Notes: generated by a model from the letters alone, not told the origin. DNA of 64,000 bases from Pyrocephalus nanus (GCA_038380795.1 CM076270.1:17562001-17626000), one strand, 5' to 3'. Positions 1 through 13,900 are shown, numbered from the stretch's first letter. Made by a program: numbers and translations.

Positions 1-3000
1 CTCCCTTTTTCTCTAACCTAAGGTTGAGTGTACATTGAGGGGAGGAAATTCCTCCTACTTTATGCAACAGCTTTGAATCTTCCCCATTTCAGTTCTGCAG
101 CGCACTTTGCACAACAGACACCCTCTCTTGAGCCTTTATTCCCAGCTCACCTGGCTCTCTCCTCACATGTCTGTCCCTCTCCAAGCCCTCCCTTCCCCAC
201 CCAGGCTATGCAGTGCACAGTGAATCCCTCTGGATCCATCCCAATGCCTGCACCGAGTAAGCTTAATTGTTAAATAGCGTAAAAATCAGGGGCTTCAGTA
301 TTAATTTCCCCAAGCAGCAAGACACTTAAGAATGTAAAGATAACTGTAAGCCTTGATTATAAAAGCTTTACTGCTATTATTGAGGATAAGCATGCATTTA
401 AAGATCTTGCTGGATCAAGGATGGAGCTCCTCACATGCAGTACTATTAACCCTGCTGGCTCAGGTGTGTGCTTTGATCCCATACATTACTGAACACAAGA
501 GCAGGTATTTTCTTTGTTTTCTGCACAGCTGAAATAAGATGCTTTTCACTGAGAAGCAGTCACCACAGGTCACCTTGTTTCTCTGCACAAGCACTACTTG
601 AAGGCGAATGAATAGGATAGAAAGCCAAGTAATATGTTCTGTGACTGCATCCATAGCTCTGGGGAAAGCGTCATTCCCCTTCATTCTGCGGTGTCTCTCC
701 TGGTGGGGTGATGTCTGTTCCATGGTCACAGTGAGTGGCACATGTTGAGTTCCTATGCAAGAATGTGGGAATTCAGTTTGCTGGGGTATCTGCCACCCCA
801 CTATTCCAAAAAATCATTAGCGATGGCAGATCAGACACCTTTCCCCCTAATTACCCCAGCTCTTTATGAGGTTTTGTCTCATCACAACAAAATTGCTTGA
901 TCTCTGGGGCCCAGTTTGGTCTGCTTTACTGCTGTGCCTCCCACCTGTGAACAAGTTGAGTGCTCTTGACTCTCCTGCCTGCTCAGAACACCTATCCTGT
1001 GGAAACCCCAACTGCAGAGAGCAGGCTCTGCTCGGGGCTGATGTTGTGCACGTGTGCAGAAGTTTGCAGTCATCCTTCCAGTTCCCCGAGTGCCAATACA
1101 AGCAAAGCCAACGGGGTAGGGGGGAAGAACAGGCAAAACAATCCCTCGCAACTCTCATGCAACATTTTTGTTACACATTTGAAGTGCTTTCCCAAAGCTG
1201 GCAGGTTAGTGAAGGGAAAACTGATGTCTGAAGCGACCTGTGGTGTAGCTGAGCTTTGAACAGGGTTCTCCTCCCAGCAATACTGGCCCTGGCGGGGAGG
1301 TTGTGCCTTTTCCCTGTTGCCTTCTAACAAGGTAAGAAAATGACATCCAGAGAACAGAGCCAGCTGGAGCTACTTGCTGACAGCACCAGCTTCTCTCATC
1401 CTCTATTAAAGGAGATAAGTAAAGCACTTCTCTATTTCTAGAATGTCTGCTAAATGCAATCAAGACCTAATACTACAATTAATTGTGTGCAAAGCACCTG
1501 CAACTTACTGCTGAAGGGAGAAGTCACTTCTATGATGCAAAAGGACAAACACTTGGGAAGGTGCAGAGGGGCCACTCAGCACTTTCTTCTGCTTCCTCCA
1601 GCATCAGTAAGGTATAATCTACTGCAACCCTCTGCAGCAGTCCCTGGGATCTTTTCACACTTGGAGCACATCCCATTTTAGCCTTTCAAGTGCAGCTTGT
1701 ATCGATCTGCCTCGGCCTGTGTGCCTGAGCACCCACCATGCAGCCCCACTGGGGTTTGACTTTATTCAGACCCTGCAGGACTCCAGCCAAAATCCAGGGA
1801 CTGGAGGGAGCAGGGAGCTGCCCCAAAAAATCTGGGGACATAGAATAATAGTTTGTAGGCCAGGCAGCTCTGCTGTCCTTCTACCTTTTATTCAGAATTA
1901 TTATTTCAAAATCAAAAGTCTTTGCTTCCTCAGAGATACAGGTGTTCTTCCAACACCCGCTCCCATTTATCTTTCTTCTGGCCATAGAAAGATTCCCTCA
2001 GTCTCGGACATTGATCCTGCAGGTTTATTTTGTGCTGGGAAATGCCAGGTCAGGCTGACTGGCTTAACCATGTACAGACAGTTTTGTATGCAGCTGAGTT
2101 TCCTTCTGAACTTAAAGCAGCGTGCAGAATGAAGTCTCACAGGAGCAGAGCACTGATGCACAAAAGCACATCAAATGCTGCTCCACATTACAGGGGACTC
2201 ACCACTACCCTTGGGTGCTTCATAGAAACAAACACAATAGGCTCTTGTAGAACTATGCAGTCAAAATTCCTGAATTAAAAAAACAAAACAAAACAACCAA
2301 ACAAACCACAGAACCCAAAAAAAGAAACCCCCAACATCTTACAGAGTCAATCAAGAAAACCACTACTGCCATTAAAAGCATGGAGTGGACCATGTATCAA
2401 TGCCAACTTTTCAATGCCCTGCCTTGCCCTCTCTTTCACACTACACAAGCCCAGCCAGCTGCTGAGTCCTGGCACAGTCACACAGTACAGCTGGAGGCTG
2501 CTGACCAGCAGTGTCCACACTTGCGGGAGCTGATCCTGCCAGGAAGAGCCTCATGGGGTGTGCCTGACCTGGCTGGGCACAGAACTGCTGAAGCACCTGG
2601 AGCACGAAGGACTCAAATGACCTGTTTCTTGTGAGGGTGGACACAGCTCCCCACACAGAGAGCCCAGTCCTCAGGGCTGGGCCATAGGGATGGGCTGATA
2701 CTCCTGCAACAGCAGAAAAGGGGGAATCTCCCCAAGGTTCTCCCTAGCAAGGGAATGAGTGTCTTACCAAAAATGTATGTGTTTTCCATATCTTTTCTCC
2801 TCTCTAACCATCTACCTGCAGTGATCCTTGCCTGCATGTCTCTGTGTAGGACGCTCTCCCTTTTGTCACTCTCCTAAAGACATCATGTGGCTCACCAAGC
2901 TTCTCTCTGGGACACAGCTGCCCCTAATAAGAGAAATCCCTCCTACTCTGCCTCTACCACAGGTGATCTGACTTTCCTTCTGCCCTCTCACCTGTGAGTG

Positions 3001-5359
3001 GGTGCAGCTTACAAGAAGTGGGGCACGTCCCTGCTGCTAGAGTGTGGTGGAGTTGTGTGGGGCCACCAAGGGACAGTTTAATAAAGAAGGAGGGTCCTTC
3101 TAGTCTTTGTCAGAGAGGAAGATGAAGAACATCAATCCTTAATGGTGCTGTCCAGCTACCACCTGAAGATAAGTGTTTGCAGAGTGCAGTGCTGCCTTTG
3201 GAAAATAAGGTAAGAGGAAAGGAGTGAACTGTAATGGTGTTCGTGGAAATGTCCTTGTGGTTGGGAGTGCTCAGCTCACCAAAGGTGGGGGTGTTATGAT
3301 CACCCCTTCCCAATTCAGACTGTGGCAGTGCTCCTGGGGCTTTGCCATGACTGAAGCTACCAAATACAAACCCAAAGTGTAACTGAAAATGAGTAACTGC
3401 CAAGTACCTGCTTAGTCCTTCTTTAAAGAACAAAAAGGGACAAATATAAATGAAAGTAGACCCTTGCAGCCTGTGAAGCTATTGTGAACTTTTCACCTGC
3501 TGCTTGTTGTGGCTCCTGTGTGCTCAGTGGTACAGGGATTTCTTAAATGCAATGTTGTACTAGGTGATAATCCAAAGAAAGCATGGGAATTACTGGAATA
3601 AGGCAGAAGTGGCTTGATTTACATAGTCCTGTCTATACGGGTTGTGTACTATGTATTCAAACAGCCTAAAGGTTTTACATGAGAACTTTGTTCTAGTGTG
3701 GCTGCCCTGGCTTGTGTCTCCATCCTTGTCCTGCACTGCTCCTTTCAGCAGTGAGGAGTTACTCAACTAACTTGAAGTCTTATTTCTTGTAAAACTTGTG
3801 TTGATTTCTATGTTGATATGTTGCTCCAGCAGGTACTTTGTCGTGTGATCTGTAAACTTCTTGTTCTTTGATAATAGTAGCTGAGAGCCCCGTGTAAGAA
3901 CGGACAAGTCAGAGGGAAGGAAGGTGTGAGAAGTGACTCTGCTGAGCATTCAAACAGCTGTAGGGCAGCTGCAGCTCTAATGCAGGCTAATGCAGCCTTC
4001 CTCTGGGGTCAGGCTGAAGAAGCAGGGGGAGGCTTCAACAAAAAGGTGGAGATGGATGTGTTTCTGAGACCTGAACCTTGCTAGTCTTGTTCTAGGCAGG
4101 TTTCTCTGAAGTAATTCCTGTGCTCCTTGCAAATTGAAAAGTGTTTTGGTTCAAGAATAATAATCACTCTGTGGTTGTCTAAAGAGATGTAGCAAATAAG
4201 AAAATAGTGCACAAATTCAAGCACTGCAGTTATCCTTCCTAAATCTGCATGTTCACTGCACATGGAGCAGGGCAGCTGCCTGTGAGGAGGAGTGGGACAA
4301 GCAATACTGCTGTGCAGGCTGGTAAATCCTCCCCAGGGCCCCCAGTTTGTCTTAAAAGCACTGTAATACATAATCTAATGAATTGCAGTGATGAAGAGAA
4401 ATGTCTCCTAGGTACATAATAGGTAATAAGAGTCTAAATACTTGAGAATCTATTGGAATAAAAATAATTACTCTATTAATATACCTCATAGGTATATTAA
4501 AATCTGCCAAACATCATTATGAGGGAGCATGTGGTAACAGCATGAAACTGATACAATATTCAACAGCAGCTTTGTAAGAGCTGAAATCCCCTCTTTTTCC
4601 ATGGGGAGAGTCAGTAAGAACAAGAGTTGAATTTAGGTGCATCCCTCCTGACTGTTTGTTTAGGAAATAAACATCTGTAATCAGTCGTACTGTTCAGAGA
4701 GAAAGGAAGGCATCGATAACATAAGTCACTTAGTAATTTTTAAAGGCTGAGACAGGTGGTTTGTGACAATTTTTTCCATTACCCATTAGATGACATAGGG
4801 GATACATCCTGAAAATGTCTTCTTGTCTGACTAATCTTTTAAGGCTGTAATTTGGCTCGCCATGAATGTCGCATTCCAGGAGTTTTAAAGGGAAAACGAT
4901 GATGGCACCGAGGGATTCGGGGAACGCAGCTCGGTGCGGCTGCTGGGCACGGACGGGTGGCGGGCAGCTCTGGCTGTCGGAGGTGCCGAGTCTCCCGGCA
5001 GCGGGTGGGTAGCGCGCTGCTGCGCCAGGGATGCAATCATGGATCCCCCCGGCGCGCTCCCTCCTCTCCCTGAGCGGGGCCGGGCGCCGGCGCGCCCGGG
5101 GACGGCTCTGCTGCCCCGGCACGCACAGGGGCCGCCAGGGCCAGGCACCTGCCCGCGGCACAAGCGACACTTTAAAGGACAGCACTTCCAAAAGCAAAGG
5201 CGGCTTCGGTGAGAGGCTGAGCCCACCGGCGAGGCGGCAGCCCCCGTCCCCCTCCCCTCGGTGGCGATTCCGCCCGCCGGCATCCCCGCGCTGCGGAGGA
5301 GCGTCCCCCGCCCGTGGCAGGAGCAGCCGCGGCTCGGGGCGGCCGCCGGGCCCCGTTAC
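1..5359 (-). other. MAP6D1 intron 1 / left flank, no exon recognised
   Basis: This stretch follows the MAP6D1 first-exon donor on the minus strand, so it is intron or gene flank. I looked on the minus strand for the expected rest of MAP6D1 (the remainder of the second Mn module, then the C-terminal part) and found no convincing exon. Open frames here are short and lack similarity to anything I know. An A/C-rich low-complexity tract lies at about 2276-2335. From about 4870 the sequence becomes GC-rich and belongs to the promoter CpG island. Confidence 0.5.
2276..2335. repeat. A/C-rich low-complexity tract
   Basis: Short runs of A broken by single or paired C (AAAACAAAACAACCAAAC type). It is simple low-complexity DNA, possibly a decayed poly-A-like tail; no adjacent retroelement body is recognised. 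Confidence 0.6.
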
Positions 5360-6245
5360 CTGTAGGAGGTGGTGTGGCCGCCGTCCGCCTGCGAGCGCGG
5401 CCGGAGATGCTCGGGGCCGTCGACCACCGTTCTCCCGCCGCCGCCGGGCAAGGCGCAGGCGGCGCGTCCCGGGGCGGGCTGGGGGGCGGCCCCGTCCCTC
5501 CCGCCGCCGCCGCCGCTACTGGCGCTGACCCAGGGGAAGGCGTCCCTCCTCGGGAGGGGCCAAGCTCTGAAGTCCTGCCGGTACTGGGTCTCCGCCGCGA
5601 AGGGCTCTCCGGCGGCGGCCGCCCGGCCCTTCCTGCGGCCGCTCGGCTTCCCGGCGACGGCGGCGGGATCCCGCGGGCGGCGCGCCGGGGCGGGCGGGCG
5701 AGCGCTGCCCCGCGAAGGGGGCCCGCCGCGCTGGGGCGGCCCGTCCTCCTGCTCCTCGATGTCCGAGTAGTTGTGGATGGTGAGCGGCACAGAGAGGTCG
5801 GACTTGTCCAGCTGGCTCCAGAAGCGGGCCAGGCAGCACACCCGGCTGATGCAGGGCCAGGCCATGGCCGCGGCCGCAGCCCCCGCCTCGCCCGCAGCGG
5901 CGCCCGCGGCTCCGGCGCCCGCAGCCGGCCGCGCTCCCGGCTTCAGCCCTCATCGGCGGCAGCCCCTCCTCCCGCCGCCCCCTTCCCCGGTAACGACACC
6001 CCCTCGCCGGGATTACGGCCCGCACACGTGACCCGGCTGCCGGTGGGAGCCCCGTGCAGCTGCGGGGGAGGGAACGCGGCCGGGGCCGGACCCCGCGCCC
6101 CCTGGGGGGACCCGCTCTGCCCGTGCGCCGCCGAGTGCCGCTGTCCGTGCCGCTGCTCCGGGAGCCGCTCTGCGCCCGGGAGCGCCGTAGCGCGCCCAGG
6201 CACCGGCACCGGCCAGGCGAGGACCGCTGCTCCGCTGTAATACCT
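4870..6245. promoter_or_regulatory. CpG island over MAP6D1 exon 1
   Basis: A roughly 1.4-kb block of very GC- and CpG-rich DNA surrounds the first coding exon of MAP6D1, against AT-richer flanks on both sides. Such islands mark promoters in birds. Many long open frames on both strands here follow from GC-rich composition and are not genes. The transcription start should lie just above 5865 because the gene is on the minus strand. Confidence 0.8.
5360..5865 (-). CDS. MAP6D1: MAP6D1 exon 1 (MAP6 domain-containing protein 1), partial
   Basis: First coding exon, 168 codons plus two bases, from the ATG at 5865 to a GTAACG donor at 5359. The N-terminus begins MAWPCISRVCCLARFW, matching the conserved MAP6/STOP start in which Cys5, Cys10 and Cys11 are the family's palmitoylation sites that target the protein to Golgi and membranes. 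Next come QLDKSDLSVPLTIHNYSD, a low-complexity Pro/Arg/Ala region, a first Mn-type microtubule module (ETQYRQDFRAWPLP, about residues 93-106), a Gly-rich linker, and the start of a second module (TTSYR) cut by the intron. The family stabilises microtubules through Mn modules and calmodulin binding. MAP6 itself shares the same start, but the short distance to the TTSYR module and the position next to PARL, as in human 3q27, favour MAP6D1. The remaining exons were not found. Confidence 0.9.
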
Positions 6246-6855
6246 GCTTGGTGCTGCTCAATTATACCTTCGAGGCAGCCGTCACCAGTCATGATTAGAG
6301 AGCGTTTATACACGAAACCTGGCGTTTAACGTTGCAAGGCTGCTGTTTCTTACCCAGATCACTTTTTTAGTTTCCTATAGCTGCATGCAAACCCCCGCCT
6401 CTGTTAATCCCCCTCTCTCCATTTGCATTAACAATTTAACCACTTCACTTTTAAAATACCTCCTATTGACCAAAATCCAAGCATCTATTATGTATCTTAA
6501 TATAGGGCTCACGTCTTTTACTGTTTGCCGGAGACTGCAAATTACAGCTTTGCTTTTGTACGTTCAGGTTCAAAAACCACGCAGTCCTGGCACAAAACAG
6601 TGAAACTGATGGAATTACATCGGGGATAAGCTGGGCTTTTGAAATTTTACGTCTTATGTAATAAGTGGCTATGGGCCATAATGCTCCTCCACAATTCCCC
6701 ATTCAGTGTGTTATTGCAGAGGAAGCTGAATCTCCCAAAGGGTCACCAAACTATCAGTTATAAGGTAAAAGTGAAGAATGCAGATAAACTGAGATCCCAC
6801 CTATTAGAAAATCATCTATTCTTGATACAGGTGATTATCTGATAAGATAGGTGTA

Positions 6856-7106
6856 ATGGCTTTAAACTGAAAGGGTGAGAGTTTATATTGGATATCAAGA
6901 AGAAATTCTTCCCTGTGAGGGTGGTGAGGCACTGGCAACAGGTTGCCCAGATCTATGGCTGTTCCATCCCTGGAAACATTCAGGGTTGGATGTGGCTTTT
7001 AGCAACCTGGTCTAGTGAAAGGTTCCCTGCCCATTGTAGGGGTCTTGGAACTAGGCTATCTTTAAGGTCCCTTCCAACGCACACCAAACATTATATGATT
7101 CTGTGA
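6856..7106 (+). mobile_element. CR1 LINE 3' fragment
   Basis: About 250 bp matching the 3' end of the avian CR1 retrotransposon in the plus direction. Typical phrases are the start of the 3' region (GAGAGTTTATATTGGATATC), AAGAAATTCTTCCCTGTGAG, CACTGGCAACAGGTTGCCCAG and GGTCCCTTCCAACGCA, with the terminal TTATATGATTCTGTGA. It is 5'-truncated, as most CR1 copies are, and too diverged to encode protein. Confidence 0.92.
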
Positions 7107-8381
7107 AGCATTATTAAGAAAATAATTATGCAGTGAAACTTGAGAAGGTAAGATCTACTGCGTTGTTTCAGCTGAGCAGTACTGTACCTGTAATGCATTA
7201 GCACCTCAGTTCAGTCCAGACTTGCACTTTCTTCTGGTGGGAAGAAAGGCTAGAAATGTGGGTATGGGCTGGGGCAGAACTTCTCTGAAACACAATCACC
7301 AAAGGTAAGAAGCAATTCCTTTGTAGATGACCCTGTTGTCCCAGATACTTGTTTTGGCACTTGCCAGTGCTACTAGTAGCTTTGATTTCATCACCACCCC
7401 CTTGCCCTCATGAGTTAGTTGGGGCAAGGAGACTCAGAAATTTCAGGTAAAAACATTTTGGTCCCACATAGAACTCTTGTCACAAAACCATATAGGCTAT
7501 TGGATGCTGTGTTTAATTTGTTGCCTGAAAAACCCACGAACATAATTTTACTTTTAGGAATATGCAGGGAGGCATTTCTCAGTTTTCTGCTGCTCTTGGT
7601 TTTTTTTGGAACTGCTCTGTTCTACGTTTTAATTTTTTAAAATCATATCTGGTAAAGAGAAATAGACTTTACAGCTATGCAAGAAAACAGAACATCTGCT
7701 TTATCACGTTATCATTAGCACAGTACAAATGGCGCTCTGATCCTTGTTCCTAGGCCTGACTTAGCAAAATACATTGGAGAATAAATCGGATGTCTCTGCT
7801 CATCCTGTGCCTGCCACTTCCTAGTACTGAATTCAGCTCTGGCAATGCATGTTTCAGAGCCCACCTACAGCATCAGGGAGTGCTTGGAGCAGCTGCTCAT
7901 CACAGCTTGTAGGATGAAATTGGCACAAAGGCTAACTCAGACAGGAAAACCAGAAGATGCTGGATGAGATTAAAAAGTTGTCTGCATTTAGAAGATTTGT
8001 CATGATTAAAAGCTGGGGGGAGGGGGGCGGAATACTGCAACAGTAAGACAAAGAAAACCCATCAAATCAGAAAGCAAAACAGCTCTTGCTGCCAGGAATG
8101 GGGGCTGAAAACTCTAACAGTTAGTTTTAATACTAAAATGAAATTCCAAACAGAGCAGATCACTGAAACAAAATATTCCTTAAACATGGCAAGGCCAAAG
8201 CAGACTTTAAAGCCACTGACAAAGGGTGAAGGACTGTGTCTCTACATGATTAACCATGACTTTATACTTATTGCTGTTTTCCTACACTAATACTAGCTGC
8301 TGTCTCTGCCAAGTGTCTGCATAATCACCACATTGTATTTTTATTCACAATAATCTCTTTGAAAAGTCTTTCCATGTGGTT

Positions 8382-8462
8382 GGTTCTTTTTGTTTGTTTT
8401 TTGTTTGGTTGGTGGTTTTTTTTTTCTAGGGTTGGGGTTTTAGTTTGGGGTTTTTTTTCATT
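8382..8462. repeat. T/G-rich low-complexity tract
   Basis: Runs of T interrupted by G (TTTGTTTG, GGTTGGTGG, GGGGTTTT). Simple low-complexity DNA with no gene. Confidence 0.6.
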
Positions 8463-10689
8463 CCTCTGATTTGTCATTCAAAGATGTGACTAAGTACTGA
8501 GATACTGACATGCTGATGCCAGATTTTGCTTGCCAGAAAGGTTTCTTATTTACTCTAGTGAGCTGTCATGCTTCCAGGGCATTCCTTGTCTGACTGACTT
8601 AAGAGTTGACTTTCCTGTTGCAGTTTTAAAGTAATTTTGGACCAGAGAAGATGGTTTGCCTTTGCCAGACAATGCTGCACAAAGGCTCAGGTGCAAACAA
8701 CTGCACGGCCACGTGAAGATTTTTGTACAACCTTACCTATGTTACACACCTTTAGGGTTTCTATAAAGGAGGAAGATTCAGATATTGAACAGCCACCAGC
8801 TGAAAAGCTGGTGACTTCCAAACCCCTGTGGCAGTTCCAGGATGGTTTTTCAGGTGCTTTGTGCCCCTTCCTCAAGCTGAAAGAGTGCAGCACCACCACA
8901 CTGCCTTGGGAGGTGTAAGCTCTCTGCAGGCATGACTTCTCTGAGGTACTTGCTGCTATGCTGAAGAACTTAATAGCAACTTTGGCTTATCCTTCTAGAC
9001 CTGTAAAAGACAATGTCCTATAGGGCTTACACGCTGTATTTCCTGCAATATTACTCCCTGCTTTCAGCCAGGATCTCTGAAAAACTCTCAGCAAATACCT
9101 AATTGTTGAAGGGACTTGATAAGTTGTTGAATGGACGAGAGGTAACGAAAGGAAGAGAAAGAGGGGGAAAATAAAAGGAAGCAGACCAAGACAACAATAG
9201 CTAGATAAACCCAAGGTGTGAAATACGTGTGCGCTATGGCTTTTGAGCTTCTTTGGCATGAAATGCTCCCGTGGGATGAGCCCGTTCAGTGGCGTCTTCT
9301 GACACTGGTGGCCCCTCCCTGGCTGCGCTGAGCAGTGCGCTCGCTGCGTGTCCGGCTGCCCCCTCTCTGCTGCAGGCAGGGCTGCACTGTGGCTGAAGCC
9401 CTGAAAACGGGCATACTTGCCCTATTACAAACAGAAGTAGGAAAGGGGGATGTGATAGATTAGAAGTGAAAGTCAGAAAATTTCTGGAGCAGAGCAAAAG
9501 AGTATCAGGTACTCCAGCACCTTAATTTTTTTACGTGTTTAAGTTGACAGGCACACAAAGTAACAAATCCTCAAATGCCTCATTGTCTAAGAGAGGAAAA
9601 AAAAATGGACAAGCCTGTGACAATAAGGGAATTTACAGCAATTTTTTACTCCATCACTTATTAAAACTGATACCACTTAGCATTATGTATTCTTTATCCT
9701 CACAGGAAATGTGTTTTCTGCACAACACTATTGTAAAGTAAAAAAAAACTTCTTACAAATGCAACGTGTTCTTTGGCAGGTCAGTCTATCTGGAATGACT
9801 AACTGCTTACAGGGAAGAGCTGAGGGCTTGAACACACCAGTTTTTATTTGGGAAGATTCTGCAGCCTTTTGCAAGGAGTTCAGTATTATCCTTGCAGGAC
9901 AGGCACAGAGCAGTAGCATACCCCAAACCCAGTTTTTGTTTTTATTTGTAAAATAGGAACATTAGCCATGGTACTACCCTCAGGTTTACTTTAGTTGTTA
10001 CTTCTGGTTATGGTGTTGCTGATCTTAGAAACCTCACCTATTTTTGCTGAAGCTGCTTATTTTCTAGTACTGTCCCATTCTGTAACCAAATGTTACATTT
10101 TTAAAATCTGGAAAAGAACCTTAAGTGGAACTAACACTGGAGCACAACAGAAAGAACATCCCCTTACCCCACCCCCAAATTACTGTAGTGAAAGAACACA
10201 GAAAGCAGTATAACTTATGGTAGAATATCAGTATGTCATTCTTCCCCTACACAGAATTATGAAAAAGATAAATTATAGTACAATCCAAGAAGATGTGAAA
10301 GCACCTTGGAAGTGTACAGAAATGAAAAACACAAGTTGAATAAGCCACAGCTAACAAATAAAGCTGGACCATTAATTAGTATGCAAACCTTGGCAAACAA
10401 TCCAGTATTACTTTGAGTATTTCAAGATTAAGAACAAAAGAGTCCTTTGGCTCCTCTCATCCAATCTTTCCAACAATGAAGATCACTGAACTTCAACCAC
10501 CTTCTGTTGAGTCCTACATGTTTAAAGCTTGCCTTCTAGGAAAGCACCTTGTGTTATCTGGCAGACAGTAGGGGTGTGTGTGATCCAGTAACTTCTCCAG
10601 TTTATTTTCCTAAGTATTAACCAGTTGTACCCCATTTTGAATGTTTTTTTTTTTGTGGACAGAGATTTAGATCACTTAACTGAAAAACA

Positions 10690-10945
10690 TGTTTTATTCC
10701 ACCTTTAAAAATGTAATACAGACTGTTACCTCAGAAAGCAATAGGATAAAAACCTTTATTGTTCCACCTTTGTCAGAGTTCATTTTCTATGGATATGCAT
10801 TTTTGTAACATAATTTTGTAACATTAGAAACTTCAGCTCCTCAGAGGCTTAATGTGGAGTAGCAAAAAAAACCTTCAAAACCAATTCAGTCCCACATCTT
10901 CAAGTAATATACCACTTGGGCACAAGGAATCTTTAGTTATTAGAA
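10690..10945 (-). other. PARL: PARL 3' UTR with candidate poly(A) signals
   Basis: Downstream of the PARL stop codon the minus strand carries AATAAA at 10755-10760 and again at 10693-10698 (TTTATT on the plus strand). Either would give a short 3' UTR of roughly 200-250 bases. Which one is used cannot be told from sequence. Confidence 0.55.
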
Positions 10946-13900
10946 TCAGTTAGATCTTCCACCTCCTCCCTTTCCTGCGTTCTTTGTCCTCAATTCATGC
11001 CAAGCTTTGACCAGTGGTTCTCTGTTCTTCCATATGAGCTCATGGCCGTAAGTCACGTACCACCTGGGAAAGAAAACAATAGTTAAAACTAACTGCAACT
11101 CTTCTTTGCATCTAAGAAAGAATAGGTTGATCACTAAAACCAAGTACATGCTTGGTACAGAAGACAAGATAAACTGAGGCACAAAGAACAACATGCTTGG
11201 AAAGCGGCAGGTAAGCTACTTGTTCTTTTGACTCCAAGCAGTTAATTTTGTGGTCTTGCTTATTTCAGTCCTGAGAATGAATAGTTTTTTCATGCCTTTA
11301 ATCTTGTGCTTTTGTGATTTCTTAAAAAGACACAAAAAGCTACCCCCACTTAGGAGACTGTTAAATCAGTTCTGTTGCTTGTGCTAATCCTTACTGACAA
11401 CAGCGAGTAAAAGTGGTTTTCTCCTACATAAATACAACTGCCCCATAATGAACAGCCATGTTCCACTCAAAGTGAATTTTCTTCTAGAAGCATCTAAATG
11501 AAGATTTAATCTATCAAAGTGTTCTAGCTTAATTTATATTCATACAGAACTATATATGCTGATATATGAAATAGTAACATTCATATGATAAGGGAGGTTA
11601 TGGTGAAGAGGAGAGACATGAGAAGCAACCACATGGAAATAGGTTGAAGGTTCTCCCACAAGCCTAAACTCAACACCTGAGTCCTGAAGAACAAAAGCAC
11701 TTTTCTATGAGGTAAACTGGTCACTTTCCAAAATGGACAATTGTCTGGGAGGCAATATATAGAAAATACTTTGGCCATTCAATATATGTCCTCAATAAAG
11801 GTCCTGCTTAAGGATGAAGTGACCAAAACGATCACAGAGTAGAACAAACAAAACAATGTAGGTGAGTAAAGCAAGAGACTTGTCAACTCAAGACAGTTTT
11901 ACTGCAACTCCTATCCTATTGTAGTATGTGAATCTGCATTATAACGCAGATTGTTCATTCACTTGTGATGCCAGAGAAGGGGAGGAGACTGCAGCACAGA
12001 ACTTACTGACACCAAAGCCAAGACACAGAAAACACTTTGGTCTACAAACTGGTTTGCTGTTAAATCTGGCCTAGTGAAATCTCAGGCAGGCTTTTCAAAT
12101 GCCTACATAAAATGTTTAAAAAGGCTCTTAGCAATCATGTGCCAATTAAGGCAACGTTGCAATTGGGTTGAAGGGAAAAAACTCCATGCAGCTGAAACAT
12201 GGAACAATACAGAACAGCCTCCTACAAACTTGTTTCTAGTAGTTCTTACTAATTAGGAAAGCTCCACACAAAGGCAACGCAACAACCCTGAGCAAACAGC
12301 GGTACAGGCTGCCCACAGGAATTTGGCCTGTGCTTATATTAACTCTGTAGTTCTCTCTAAATTGGCAATTAGAGGAAAAACACTGAGACAAAGGCATTTT
12401 CTTAGCTGTTTAAAGTTATTTTAATTTGTCCATGCTGTGTTTTGTAAGAATCTTTTCTGCCTTGTGACTCTCTTCAGTATTCTGGGAAGAGCTAGACAGT
12501 CAGCCAGCTCAGGTTATGGTGTCAGCACAACCTGACATGTAATCTAAGATTCTAAGCCTCTGTTAACAGCATTTTCCACACAATTTTATAGCACTACAAG
12601 AACAACAGTGAGTTGTATTCAATGCTAGTTAAGAAAACTTGCAAAAAAAACCCCCCTGTACTTACTTTAGCAGTAATAGGAAGTAAAGGGGAAAATATAC
12701 AGGATTAATTTAAATACAAAACAAGCAGAAGTTAGTAAATACAGACTTACATTCCAAAGAGAGCTCCCCCAAGGTGTGCAGCATGGTCAAAAAGTCTCCA
12801 GCCTAAAGCAAGTCCTGCAGTGTCAAATGCAATTATGGCTTTTAAAGCCTAGAAAGGAAGAGAACATGGATTGGACAGGAGCAGTTACAGCATGAAATGG
12901 CCACTGATAACAGTTTTGTATTCTGGCACAGAACAAATATTTGGGATCAAAAAACATCCTATATATTTTATATCAAATGAATCACTGTAAAAAAATTAAA
13001 TTGTTTTAAAACAACAGCCTCAGTCCTCAGCTGTACTGTGCTGTGAAAATAGACCTGAGCATCTACAGAATAGAGCAGGGTAGGAATGTGTCCTTTTCAA
13101 ACAAAATACATTCCAAACTCGGGTCAGGAAAAAGAGAGAAGTTACCTGAAAGAGTACATGCTATAAAAGTGGATGGAACATGTGGGGCAGCATCCCTGTT
13201 ATCTTATCTGGTATAAATTGATCATCACACTCTAGTTCTAAAGGGTATGTGTGTTAGAAGACAAAAAATCAGGATGACAGAGAACATGAGCAATGTTGTA
13301 CTATCCTCAGGAGACATAAGCCACCATAACTGTCAGTACACAAAATTTTACTAGATGGCCCATTTCATAAGGACCAACAGACTTCATGTTAGGATTAAAT
13401 GCTACTTTAGGCAGGATTTCTTTCCTTTAAAATATGTATTAGAATAGCAACTCAGTTGCTACATTGGCTTATTTATTTTAAAAGCCTATTACAGTATAGG
13501 TAAGGTAGGATAAAGGTGTACGTAAAGTTACATAAAATTATATTAAAGGGCTAAAATTATTCCTACCTTTCTACTGCTCTTTCTACTTCCCTTGTTCTGC
13601 TGTTGCAATGAACACTTGACCATGGCAATGCTCTCTGGGGCTCTGACAGTATTTCTACCCTGGCCATCTTTTCTTAGAAAGATACAGTTAAAGGGGGGCA
13701 TGCAAAAAACCCACATCCACTCAAGCAGAAGTGCAAGGAAAACACAAAGGCTACATCTAAGAGTACTTACAAAAAGTATTAAATCTCATGATCTTGGAAT
13801 GACGTGGCTTAACTGCTTTAAGCAGTAAAACAACTTTAAGTACAGGACCAAAGATGATTAACTTATTAAAACAAGTTAAGATCTACATAAGAAGCTTTTC

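Larger units (their letters stand above)
6246..10690. other. Intergenic between MAP6D1 and PARL
   Basis: AT-richer DNA upstream of MAP6D1 and downstream of PARL, both on the minus strand. It holds one CR1 fragment (6856-7106) and a T/G-rich low-complexity tract (about 8382-8462). The open frames, including 93 codons on the plus strand at 8637-8918, show no recognisable domain and no flanking splice structure I would trust. Confidence 0.6.

Noticed and set aside
4885..6313. Many long open frames on both strands in the MAP6D1 CpG island (up to 308 codons)
   Set aside because: High GC removes stop codons; the products are Ala/Arg/Gly/Pro low complexity. Only the frame at 5360-5865 matches a protein family.
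8637..8918. 93-codon plus-strand open frame between MAP6D1 and PARL
   Set aside because: No similarity recognised and no clear splice or regulatory context.
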